A stretch of 64,000 bases of DNA from assembly GCF_004402375.1 (NCBI RefSeq), contig NZ_SOGJ01000021.1, positions 173,210 to 237,209 of the forward strand. The letters run 5' to 3'. Position 1 is the stretch's first letter. Every line of letters starts with the position of its first letter. This document shows, piece by piece, positions 48,512 to 56,274 of the stretch. Below the pieces are notes generated by a model. The model did no database searches, had not been told where the DNA came from, and saw only the letters and a list, made by a program, of their open reading frames with translations. This stretch comes from Cryobacterium breve (GTDB taxonomy: Bacteria; Actinomycetota; Actinomycetes; Actinomycetales; Microbacteriaceae). A program made the translations under genes and the position numbers.

Positions 48512-49039
48512 ATGGTTGACGTTCGGCGGGTCAAACTTCCCGGGGTGGGAGTGCTGCACACCTTCATTACGGATGATGGCGGCAAAGTCGGCGTCATCGC
48601 CCACCGGTCCGGGCACAGCGACCTCATCACCTTCGCGGACGACGAGGGCGGGCCTGACGCGGCCAAAGTGTCCCTGCGCCTGAATGAAGACGAGGCGCAC
48701 ACCCTCGCCGAGCTACTCGGCGGCACCCAGATCACCGAGTCGCTGACCGCGCTCGACCAGATCCCGGGCCTGAGCATCGACTGGTTCACCGTCGACTACG
48801 AGGACCACATCGCCGGCCAGGCGCTGGGCAACCCCGCCGACCGCGGCATCGCCGGCCTCACGGTCGTGGCCGTCGTACGCGGGGAGTCCGCCAACCCGGC
48901 GCCCGCCCACGACTTCCGTGTCTTTCCCGGCGACACGCTCGTCGTGGCCGGTTCCCCGGAGAAGGTCGCCAAGGCCTTCGCCTTCTTCCGCACCGGCGAG
49001 GTTAAGGCCAAGTCCGTCGACGCGCCGCCCGGAGGTTAG
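48512..49039 (+). CDS. K+/H+ antiporter regulatory subunit, KhtT-like
   Basis: 175 residues. An N-terminal alpha/beta part (VDVRRVKLPGVGVLHTFITD) is followed by a TrkA-C/RCK-C domain at about 100-165 (AGLTVVAVVRGESANPAPAH, FPGDTLVVAGSPEKVAKAFA). This matches KhtT, which gates the KhtU antiporter in Bacillus in response to nucleotides. The next gene, 3 bases on, is a KhtU-like antiporter. ATG start with CAGGAG upstream. Confidence 0.86.
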   Translation: MVDVRRVKLPGVGVLHTFITDDGGKVGVIAHRSGHSDLITFADDEGGPDAAKVSLRLNEDEAHTLAELLGGTQITESLTALDQIPGLSIDWFTVDYEDHIAGQALGNPADRGIAGLTVVAVVRGESANPAPAHDFRVFPGDTLVVAGSPEKVAKAFAFFRTGEVKAKSVDAPPGG

Positions 49040-49042
49040 CCG

Positions 49043-50491
49043 ATGCACCTCGGCGAAGACCTCATCACTCTTGGCATCCTGCTTGTCGTTGCCTATGTGC
49101 TCGGTCGCGCCGGAAAGCTGATCGGTCTGCCGTCCATTCCCATTTACATGATCGTCGGCCTGCTGGCGAGCCCGAACAGCGGCTGGTTCCCGCTCAACTT
49201 CCAGTCGGCCGACATTGAACTGATCGCCATCTTCGGCCTGATCCTGCTTCTGTTCAGCCTGGGCCTCGAATTCGACCAGGAAGCGTTCTTCGGCGATGCC
49301 GGAAAACTCCTGATCTCCGGCGGATCCTATGTTCTGATCAACATGGGCGCCGGGTTCGCCTTCGGTCTGATGGTCGGCTGGGGCAGCCGGGAAGCCCTCG
49401 TGATCGCCGGTATGACCGGCACCTCCTCGAGCGCCATCATCACCAAGCTCTTGATCGAACTGCGCCGCCTGGCGAACAAGGAAACCCCGATGATCCTCGG
49501 TGTGACCGTCGTCGGCGACATTTTCATCGCGGTCTACCTGGCGATCGTCTCCGTCGTGCTCAGCGGGAAGACCGAGGTCTGGCCGATCGTGCTGCAACTG
49601 AGCATTGCCTTCCTTTTCCTGGTCGTGATGTTCTCGGTGGCCCGCTGGGGGGCCAAGGTCGTGTCGCGGCTGATGCGCACGAAAGACGACGAGCTGTTCA
49701 CCATCCTCTTCTTCGGGCTCGCCGTGCTGTTCGCCGGGATCGGCGAAATCATCGGGGTGACGGATGCGATCGGCGCCTTCCTGATCGGGGTGGTGCTCGG
49801 TGCGAGCACGTACCGCGGCCGAATCGAGCGCGTCGCCGTGCCCCTGCGCGATGTGTTCGGGGCCTTCTTCTTTCTCAACTTCGGCCTCGCGCTGAACGTG
49901 GCCGAATTCGGATCGGTGATCACCGTCGTGCTCGCCGCCGTCGCCATGACATTCGCGTTGAGCCTGGTCTCCGGGATGCTCCTGGCCAAACTGCACGGTA
50001 TGGGCCCCCGCCAGGGGCTCAACACCGCGGCTATCTTCGTCAACCGCGGTGAGTTCACGCTGATCCTGGCGACCCTGTCGGTGACTGCGGGCCTCGATCA
50101 GCGGCTGCAACCGTTCGCGGGACTCTACGTGCTCACGATGGCGATCCTGGGACCGCTGTTCACGGCGAACTCCGAGAAGATCGGCGCCGCCCTGCGCCAT
50201 CGCCCCGACGTCGCTCCGTCGGGCCAGCGCGCCAGCGACCGGATGCTGGCCGAGGAGATCGCGCTGGTGGAGGCGGTCACCAGCGCCGACGCCGGATCGG
50301 ATGCCCAGCGTGCCGCCGACCGCCGCACCCGTCCCGCACAACCGCTGCTGCTGACCGATCCCGACGCCGCTCCCGACGTCGCCGATCCCACCGCGCGGGA
50401 CTCGATGCTCGATTTCATTTCCGACCGGCTTCCCACCGAAACCGGACCGGGCGACAAACCGGCGCGCGGCACGGCCACAGGGGACTATTGA
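49043..50491 (+). CDS. CPA2 cation:proton antiporter, KhtU-like
   Basis: 482 residues. About twelve membrane segments fill residues 1-385 (LIGLPSIPIYMIVGLLASPN, LLLFSLGLEFDQEAFFGDAG, GTSSSAIITKLLIELRRLAN, VNRGEFTLILATLSV). A hydrophilic tail of about 95 residues rich in Asp, Ala and Pro ends the protein. With the preceding RCK-C subunit it should expel K+ or a similar cation in exchange for protons. GGAGG precedes the ATG. Confidence 0.9.
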   Translation: MHLGEDLITLGILLVVAYVLGRAGKLIGLPSIPIYMIVGLLASPNSGWFPLNFQSADIELIAIFGLILLLFSLGLEFDQEAFFGDAGKLLISGGSYVLINMGAGFAFGLMVGWGSREALVIAGMTGTSSSAIITKLLIELRRLANKETPMILGVTVVGDIFIAVYLAIVSVVLSGKTEVWPIVLQLSIAFLFLVVMFSVARWGAKVVSRLMRTKDDELFTILFFGLAVLFAGIGEIIGVTDAIGAFLIGVVLGASTYRGRIERVAVPLRDVFGAFFFLNFGLALNVAEFGSVITVVLAAVAMTFALSLVSGMLLAKLHGMGPRQGLNTAAIFVNRGEFTLILATLSVTAGLDQRLQPFAGLYVLTMAILGPLFTANSEKIGAALRHRPDVAPSGQRASDRMLAEEIALVEAVTSADAGSDAQRAADRRTRPAQPLLLTDPDAAPDVADPTARDSMLDFISDRLPTETGPGDKPARGTATGDY

Positions 50492-51276
50492 TGATCAAGA
50501 CCATGCTCCGTCCAAGGTGGCTGCTCGCCCTGCTCTTGGCACTCGCCATCGCCGCCGCCTTCGCTCTCCTCGGCCGGTGGCAGCTCGAACGCGCCATCGC
50601 CTCCGGAGAGGTTGTGGAGCGCAGCACCGAAACAGTTCAGCCGCTCGCTAGCGCCCTGCAGCCCGACGGGCCGCCCCGCGAGGCCGCAACCGGACAGCTC
50701 GTCACGACGGACGGTTCCTTCGTGCCGGGCGACGAAACGCTGATCAGTGAACGCCTCAACGACGGCGACAGCGGATTCTGGGTGGTGAGCCGCTTCCAGA
50801 CTGCGGAGACGGCAGCTGTGCCCGCTTCCACCATCGCGGTGGCCCGCGGTTGGGCGGCCACCGAGGCCGAGGCCCGAGTGGCGATGGAGGAGCTCTCGGC
50901 CCAGGCGGCTGAGCAGCAGCAGAGAGTGACCGGGCGGTTCGTGCCCTCCGAGGCCCCGGCCATCCCGGACGCGGCCAACGACCCGCAGAGCCAGACCACC
51001 GTCTCCACCGCGGCGCTGATCAACCAGTGGACCGACTTCACCGACCAGTCCGTCTACGCCGGCTACATCGTTGACACGGATGCCGCCCCGAACCTCATTG
51101 CGATCGACTCGCCCGTGCCCGGCAACGACGCCTCGATCAACTGGCTCAACATCTTCTACGCCCTCGAGTGGGCGGTCTTCGCCGGCTTCGCGGTCTTCCT
51201 CTGGTACCGCCTCGTGCGCGACGACTGGGAGCGGCAGACGGAACAGGCCGCCATTGACGCGGCGGAGGCCGTCTAG
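50491..51276 (+). CDS. SURF1 family cytochrome oxidase biogenesis protein
   Basis: 261 residues from ATG 50491, which overlaps the antiporter stop (TGATG). Two membrane segments, about 8-27 (WLLALLLALAIAAAFALLGR) and about 215-235 (WLNIFYALEWAVFAGFAVFL), enclose a large exported loop, the SURF1 layout. The motif LGRWQLERA after the first segment and GWAATEAEA in the loop fit the family. It helps assemble the haem-copper terminal oxidase. A TTG three bases earlier is also in frame but unlikely. Confidence 0.9.
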   Translation: MIKTMLRPRWLLALLLALAIAAAFALLGRWQLERAIASGEVVERSTETVQPLASALQPDGPPREAATGQLVTTDGSFVPGDETLISERLNDGDSGFWVVSRFQTAETAAVPASTIAVARGWAATEAEARVAMEELSAQAAEQQQRVTGRFVPSEAPAIPDAANDPQSQTTVSTAALINQWTDFTDQSVYAGYIVDTDAAPNLIAIDSPVPGNDASINWLNIFYALEWAVFAGFAVFLWYRLVRDDWERQTEQAAIDAAEAV

Positions 51277-51285
51277 AATTAGAGA

Positions 51286-51729
51286 ATGCCCCTCGACCCC
51301 AAGCCCGCCGACATTCCCAAAATCCCCGGCGCGCTCCGGCTCTACAAGGTCTCCTCGGTCATCACCGGTGTCTTCCTCCTGCTGCTCTGCGTCGAGGTCT
51401 TCCTGAAGTTCGTGCTCCAACTCGAAATCGAAGTCGCCGGCCCGAATGGGATCATCGCCCTCGTCGCTCGGGACTCCGTGACCGCATTCAATCTGAGCAC
51501 CGGCATATTGATCGTGCACGGCTGGCTGTACGTGCTCTACCTGTTCAGTGACTTCCAGCTCTGGAGCCTGATGCGCTGGTCATTCCCCAAGTTCCTGCTG
51601 ATCGCACTAGGAGGCATCATTCCTACCCTGTCCTTCTTCCTCGAGGTGCGCGTCGCGCGCGAGGTCAACGCCTTCCTGGCCACGCGCTCCGCGGCCGATT
51701 CGCCGGCCGCGGCCGAGGCCCGTCCGTGA
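51286..51729 (+). CDS. DUF3817 membrane protein
   Basis: 147 residues with three to four membrane segments: [40 protein letters not shown], and [20 protein letters not shown] followed by EVRVAREV. This is the DUF3817 pattern of small actinobacterial membrane proteins of unknown function. It lies 9 bases after SURF1 and overlaps guaA by four bases (GTGA). Its tight link to guaA is conserved in my general knowledge of actinobacteria, but no role is established. Confidence 0.88.
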   Translation: MPLDPKPADIPKIPGALRLYKVSSVITGVFLLLLCVEVFLKFVLQLEIEVAGPNGIIALVARDSVTAFNLSTGILIVHGWLYVLYLFSDFQLWSLMRWSFPKFLLIALGGIIPTLSFFLEVRVAREVNAFLATRSAADSPAAAEARP

Positions 51730-53318
51730 GCGCCGCCGTGGCCGCGCAGACCGGCGCCCGTCCCGTTCTGGTGGTCGACTTCGGCGCCCAGTATGCGCAG
51801 CTGATCGCGCGCCGGGTGCGCGAGGCATCCGTCTACTCCGAAATCGTGGCCCACTCGATCACCGCGGCCGAGGTCGTGGAGAAGAACCCGCTCGGCATCG
51901 TGCTCAGCGGCGGACCGTCCAGCGTCTACGCCGAGGGTGCCCCCACCTTCGACCCGGCCATCTTCGACCTCGGCATCCCGATCCTCGGCATCTGCTACGG
52001 CTTCCAAGTGATGGCGACGACCCTCGGCGGCGAGGTGGCCCGAACCGGGCAGAGCGAGTACGGCGCGACCCCGGTCAGAGTCACCGACAGCGCTAACGCG
52101 CTGCTGGCCGGCCAGCCGGCCGAGCAGACGGCGTGGATGAGCCACGGCGACTCCGTGTCGAAGGCCCCCGCGGGCTTCGCGGTGCTCGCGTCCACCGCCT
52201 CCACCCCGGTCGCGGCGTTCGCGAACGACGAGCGCCGCCTCTACGGAGTGCAGTGGCACCCCGAGGTCAAGCACTCCGAATTCGGCCAGAACGTGCTCGA
52301 GAACTTCCTGCACCGTGCCTCCGGCATCGCCGCCGACTGGAACAGCGGCAACGTCATCGCCGAACAGGTGGCCCGCATCCAGGCCCAGGTCGGCACTGGA
52401 AAGGTCATCTGCGGGCTCTCCGGCGGAGTCGACTCCGCCGTGGCCGCCGCCCTCGTGCACAAGGCCATCGGCGACCAGCTCGTCTGCGTGTTCGTCGACC
52501 ACGGCCTGTTGCGCCAGGACGAACGTCGCCAAGTCGAAGAAGACTACGTCAAGGCCACGGGCGTGCGCCTGGTCACCGTCGACGTGCGGGAGCAGTTCCT
52601 TACCGCCCTCGAGGGCGTCAGCGACCCCGAGACCAAGCGCAAGATCATCGGTCGCGAGTTCATCCGCACCTTCGAGCAGGCCCAGGCCGAGCTGATCAAG
52701 GAAGCGGCGGCAACGGATGGCGACCCGATCCGCTTCCTCGTTCAGGGCACCCTGTACCCGGACGTGGTCGAGTCCGGCGGCGGCAGCGGTACGGCCAACA
52801 TCAAGAGCCACCACAACGTGGGCGGCCTGCCGGAAGACCTGCAGTTCGAACTGATCGAACCGCTGCGCACCCTGTTCAAGGACGAGGTGCGGGCGATCGG
52901 CGCCGAGCTAGGTCTTCCGGCCGAAATCGTGCAGCGTCAGCCGTTCCCCGGACCCGGCCTGGGCATCCGGATCGTCGGCTCGATCACGCAGGACCGGCTC
53001 GACCTGCTCCGCCACGCCGATGCGATCGTGCGCGCCGAACTGACGGCCGCTGGCCTCGACCGTGAGATCTGGCAGTGCCCGGTGGTGCTGCTCGCCGATG
53101 TGCGCTCCGTGGGCGTGCAGGGCGACGGTCGCACCTACGGGCACCCGATCGTGCTGCGCCCGGTGTCGTCGGAAGACGCCATGACGGCCGACTGGACCCG
53201 CTTGCCATACGACCTTCTGGCGCGGATCTCGAACCGGATCACGAACGAGGTCGATGGAGTGAACCGCGTCGTGCTCGACGTCACGTCCAAGCCGCCGGGG
53301 ACGATCGAATGGGAGTAG
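51726..53318 (+). CDS. guaA: GMP synthase (glutamine-hydrolysing)
   Basis: 530 residues, GTG start fixed by the overlap with the previous gene. It aminates XMP to GMP. The class I glutaminase domain carries the nucleophile in GICYGFQVM and the His-Glu pair in [11 protein letters not shown]. The ATP-pyrophosphatase motif is [17 protein letters not shown], and the C-terminal dimer domain ends [15 protein letters not shown]. It works right after GuaB. A terminator follows at 53350. Confidence 0.97.
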   Translation: MSAAVAAQTGARPVLVVDFGAQYAQLIARRVREASVYSEIVAHSITAAEVVEKNPLGIVLSGGPSSVYAEGAPTFDPAIFDLGIPILGICYGFQVMATTLGGEVARTGQSEYGATPVRVTDSANALLAGQPAEQTAWMSHGDSVSKAPAGFAVLASTASTPVAAFANDERRLYGVQWHPEVKHSEFGQNVLENFLHRASGIAADWNSGNVIAEQVARIQAQVGTGKVICGLSGGVDSAVAAALVHKAIGDQLVCVFVDHGLLRQDERRQVEEDYVKATGVRLVTVDVREQFLTALEGVSDPETKRKIIGREFIRTFEQAQAELIKEAAATDGDPIRFLVQGTLYPDVVESGGGSGTANIKSHHNVGGLPEDLQFELIEPLRTLFKDEVRAIGAELGLPAEIVQRQPFPGPGLGIRIVGSITQDRLDLLRHADAIVRAELTAAGLDREIWQCPVVLLADVRSVGVQGDGRTYGHPIVLRPVSSEDAMTADWTRLPYDLLARISNRITNEVDGVNRVVLDVTSKPPGTIEWE

Positions 53319-53349
53319 GGGACTGCTCCTCGCTCTGGTTGTGAAAAAG

Positions 53350-53380
53350 AACACCCTTGTCCTGTGGATGAGGGTGTTTT
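53350..53380 (+). terminator. terminator after guaA
   Basis: AACACCCT (53350-53357) pairs with AGGGTGTT (53371-53378) across a 13-base loop, followed by TT and CATT. An A-run precedes the stem, so it could also act in the other direction. Confidence 0.8.
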
Positions 53381-53397
53381 CATTCGCGGGTAAGCGG

Positions 53398-53483
53398 GGG
53401 GAGTGGGCATTTCGCTCCTCAGCTCAGACAATGGGCGGCGGATGCCGCCCATAACTCGGCACCCCGCGAAACGCCCACTCCCC
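53398..53483. repeat. nested inverted repeat between guaA and the Bax-inhibitor gene
   Basis: Outer arms of 17 bp (53398-53414 with 53467-53483, GGGGAGTGGGC... against ...GCCCACTCCCC) have one mismatch. Inside sits a perfect 9-bp hairpin ATGGGCGGC-GGAT-GCCGCCCAT (53431-53452). The whole guaA-to-Bax-inhibitor gap is about 360 bases. Besides this and the terminators at 53350 and 53626 I see no gene in it. Confidence 0.8.
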
Positions 53484-53625
53484 GCTCCGCTTCGCGATCG
53501 CTCGGGACGAGCTACTTCGTGAGGAGATTTTCGCGGCGCGTCGTGCGCGACGGGCGGCGGATGCGGAGTGTCGGGAAAGAGTCCTCAGTTACGTGGCCGT
53601 GCGGTGGGGAGGGGCAGGAGGACGA

Positions 53626-53660
53626 CAGAAGGGCCGCTCCTGTGTGGAGCGGCCCTTCTG
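53626..53660. terminator. 15-bp perfect hairpin after the Bax-inhibitor gene
   Basis: CAGAAGGGCCGCTCC (53626-53640), loop TGTGT, exact reverse complement (53646-53660). It lies 20 bases beyond the stop of the minus-strand gene at 53680 and is its likely terminator, with no clear T-run. Confidence 0.75.
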
Positions 53661-53679
53661 GTGGTGCGGAGTGGGGGTG

Positions 53680-54486
53680 CTACTCGCGGGCGATGGCGAA
53701 GATGCGCAGCATCTCGACGTAGAGCCAGACGACGGTCAGCATGATGCCGAAGGCGCCGGTCCAGCCGTACTTGCGCGGGGCGCGGTTATTGACGCCGCGC
53801 TGGATGAAGTCGAAGTCGAGCACCAGCGAGTACGCGGCCATGATCACGGCGAGGACGCCGATGATCAGGCCGAGCGGGATGCCCATGAACGTCGCGCTGC
53901 GAAGCCCGAACGCAGCATCCGTCGCGCCGAAGGCCATCATCCCGAAGTTGATCAGCGAGAACACGCCGTAGCCGATCATGGCGATCATGAAGACCTTGGT
54001 GGCCTTCTTGGAGGCGCGGATCTTGCCGTTGGCGAAGAGGGCCAGGGTGACGCCGACGACGACGAGCGTGGCGAGCACGGCCTGGGTGACGATACCCGCG
54101 TAGATCTGCTCGAAGACGATGGAGATTCCACCGACGAAGAGACCCTGGGCCGCAGCGTAGGCAAGGATGAGAGGCGGTGACGGCTCCTTCTTGAACGCGT
54201 TGACGAGCCCGAGGACCAGCCCGGCGATCGCACCGACGATGAGCGGCAGCATCGTCACCGGCGTGACGACCCAGCCGATGGCTGCGGTCACGAGCAGGAG
54301 GGCGAAGCTGAGCACCGTCTTGCGGATGGTGTCGTCGTAGCTCATGCGATCGGTGTCCTGCGAGCCGGCCGACGGAGCGTTGAACATGCTCTGCAGATCG
54401 CTGTCGGAGAGCACCTTGCCACCAGCAGTGGCGCCTGGAGCGCCGAAAGCGGCGTTTCGGGAGAATGCGGGGTTGGAGGATGCCAT
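53680..54486 (-). CDS. Bax inhibitor-1/YccA family membrane protein
   Basis: 268 residues. A polar N-terminal tail of about 55 residues (MASSNPAFSRNAAFGAPGAT) is followed by seven membrane segments starting near TVLSFALLLVTAAIGWVVTP. The conserved end ALVLDFDFIQRG-type motif (SLVLDFDFIQRGVNNRAPRK) contains the Asp pair seen in the BI-1/YccA family, some of which leak protons or calcium. It is a single gene with its own terminator. The physiological role is not known. Confidence 0.92.
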   Translation of the reverse strand: MASSNPAFSRNAAFGAPGATAGGKVLSDSDLQSMFNAPSAGSQDTDRMSYDDTIRKTVLSFALLLVTAAIGWVVTPVTMLPLIVGAIAGLVLGLVNAFKKEPSPPLILAYAAAQGLFVGGISIVFEQIYAGIVTQAVLATLVVVGVTLALFANGKIRASKKATKVFMIAMIGYGVFSLINFGMMAFGATDAAFGLRSATFMGIPLGLIIGVLAVIMAAYSLVLDFDFIQRGVNNRAPRKYGWTGAFGIMLTVVWLYVEMLRIFAIARE

Positions 54487-54551
54487 GGTTGCCGTAGCTC
54501 ACAATCAAGTGGGTGGGAGTGAAGCCAGCATCGGAAGACGCTGGAGCGTTC

Positions 54552-55100
54552 CTAGATTCTATTCAGATCTGCTGGGGATCCGCCGTATTCGATGCTCGAA
54601 ACGTGCCGGCTCCGGGGCTTCCGTGCGTTTATCCACCCCGCCAACCACCAGGCAAGCCATGCGCCGGCCGCGGCGATGGCGAACCCGATCAGGTAGCCGA
54701 CCCAGTTTTGTTCGTAGTCGTTCAACTGCTCCTTGAGCAGAAAACTCATCGCGATCGACGGGATCACGGCGAGATAGCTCAGCCAGGGGCGGTGCCGAAC
54801 CAGAAGCCAGCAGGCCAGCAGCGCCGCGAAGGCTCCGTTGAAGTCGGCGCCGCCCAGCAGCAGGATGCTCGAGGCCAGGGCGGGAACCACCACCGCGAGT
54901 CGGCGCCACAGCGCACCCGGAAGCACCAGCCACCCCGCCAGCTGCAAGCACACCCCGGCAACCAGGAAGTGCAGGCTGTACGTGCTGGTGAGGATCGTGG
55001 CGAGCACCCCGAGCACGACCAGCGTCAGGCCGGTGGCGCAGCGCGCGCGATAGTTGCCCCAGCGGTGCCGACGGGCGAGGGGTGCGGTCCAGGGTGTCAT
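54552..55100 (-). CDS. hypothetical membrane protein
   Basis: 182 residues with four to six hydrophobic segments (LTLVVLGVLATILTSTYSLH, FLVAGVCLQLAGWLVLPGAL, WLSYLAVIPSIAMSFLLKEQ, WVGYLIGFAIAAAGAWLAWW). The ends are basic. I do not recognise a named family. Codon bias fits the neighbours, which supports a real gene. It is divergent from the GDPD gene with 38 bases between starts. The C-terminal RKPRSRHVSSIEYGGS is polar. Confidence 0.72.
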   Translation of the reverse strand: MTPWTAPLARRHRWGNYRARCATGLTLVVLGVLATILTSTYSLHFLVAGVCLQLAGWLVLPGALWRRLAVVVPALASSILLLGGADFNGAFAALLACWLLVRHRPWLSYLAVIPSIAMSFLLKEQLNDYEQNWVGYLIGFAIAAAGAWLAWWLAGWINARKPRSRHVSSIEYGGSPADLNRI

Positions 55101-55138
55101 CGCCTCGATTCTGGCAGTTGCACGCGTAGGGTTGGGAA

Positions 55139-56155
55139 ATGCAGCCGATTGTGATCGGTCACCGCGGGGCGAGCGGTTACCGACCAGAGCACACCCGTTC
55201 CGCCTACGAACTGGCCGTCGCCCTCGGTGCGGACGCGGTCGAGCCGGACATCGTGGCCACCCGCGACGGAGTTCTCGTCGTGCGGCACGAGAACGAGATC
55301 GGGTCGACGACGGATGTCGCGGCGCACCCCGAGTTCGCGGGCCGCCGTACCAGCAAGGTAGTCGACGGCATCCGTCTCACCGGTTGGTTCACCGAGGATT
55401 TCACGTGGGCCGAGCTGCGCACCCTGCGCGCCCGCGAGCGCCTGCCCGAGGTGCGCAAGTCGAGCGCCACCTTCGACGGGCGGTTTCCGCTGCTCCGGCT
55501 GCGGGACGTGTTCAAACTGGTGGACCGTCTTTCCGGGCGGGTGCGGCGGCCGATCGGCGTGGTGGCCGAGATCAAGCACGCCACCTACTTCGCCTCGATC
55601 GGCCTGCCGCTCGACGAGCTGTTCGCCGCAGAGGTGAACAACGCCGGTTGGAACGCCGGCGACGGTCGGCTCACAATCGAGAGCTTCGAACGCAGCCTGC
55701 TCGACAAGGTCTACGCCCGCGGCGTCTACGGCAAGCGCGTCTTCCTGCTCGAGGCCCGCGGCAAGCCATTCGACGAATTGTCGCTACTCGGCTCGCAGGC
55801 GCCGCGCTACGCCGACTACCTTTCCGACGCGGGGCTCTACGGGCTCAGCGGCAGGGTCGACGGCATCAGTGTGCCCAAGTCGCTCATTCTGGCGACGGAT
55901 GCCGAGGGCCAAGTCTCTGGAGCCTCCGACCTGGTCGACGCGGCGCACGCCGCTGATCTGGAGATCTACTGCTGGACGCTGCGACCCGAGAACCGGTTCT
56001 TGGCAAGTACGTTTCGCCGCGGGAGGCTGCGAGCCGACTTCGGCAACTGGCAGGCTGAGTTCCGTACCATTTTGGGCACCGGTATCGACGGGGTTTTCGC
56101 TGACCATCCCGACCTGGCCGTTCTCGTGCGGGACGAGCTGGCCGCCGAGGACTGA
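55139..56155 (+). CDS. glycerophosphodiester phosphodiesterase
   Basis: 338 residues, larger than the about 250 of small GDPDs. Catalytic motif IGHRGASGYRPEHT at residues 5-18 with the His-Arg-Gly triplet, EPDIVATRDGVLVVRHENEI with the metal ligands, and GVVAEIKHATYF later. It lacks a signal peptide, so it is cytosolic, and should split glycerophosphodiesters to glycerol-3-phosphate. glpD at 46544 could use that product. The final WTLRPENRF is typical of the family. Confidence 0.93.
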   Translation: MQPIVIGHRGASGYRPEHTRSAYELAVALGADAVEPDIVATRDGVLVVRHENEIGSTTDVAAHPEFAGRRTSKVVDGIRLTGWFTEDFTWAELRTLRARERLPEVRKSSATFDGRFPLLRLRDVFKLVDRLSGRVRRPIGVVAEIKHATYFASIGLPLDELFAAEVNNAGWNAGDGRLTIESFERSLLDKVYARGVYGKRVFLLEARGKPFDELSLLGSQAPRYADYLSDAGLYGLSGRVDGISVPKSLILATDAEGQVSGASDLVDAAHAADLEIYCWTLRPENRFLASTFRRGRLRADFGNWQAEFRTILGTGIDGVFADHPDLAVLVRDELAAED

Positions 56156-56274
56156 CCCAGGCGGCGCCTGTTGACCCGGTGTTGACTGCGGGTTCTGACT
56201 GTTGACCCGGCGCTGCCTGCCGCTGCTCGCCGGCCGAGCCGCTGTCAGACGCAGCACCTAGAATTGAAAGCGAT

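Noticed and set aside
53398..53483. tRNA-like cloverleaf
   Set aside because: The size and nested hairpins suggest a tRNA, but there is no T-loop consensus, no D-arm pattern and the acceptor-like stem is 17 bp.
53593..54180. Plus-strand frame of 195 residues opposite the Bax-inhibitor gene
   Set aside because: Highly Asp/Glu/His-rich antisense shadow of a hydrophobic protein; no motif.
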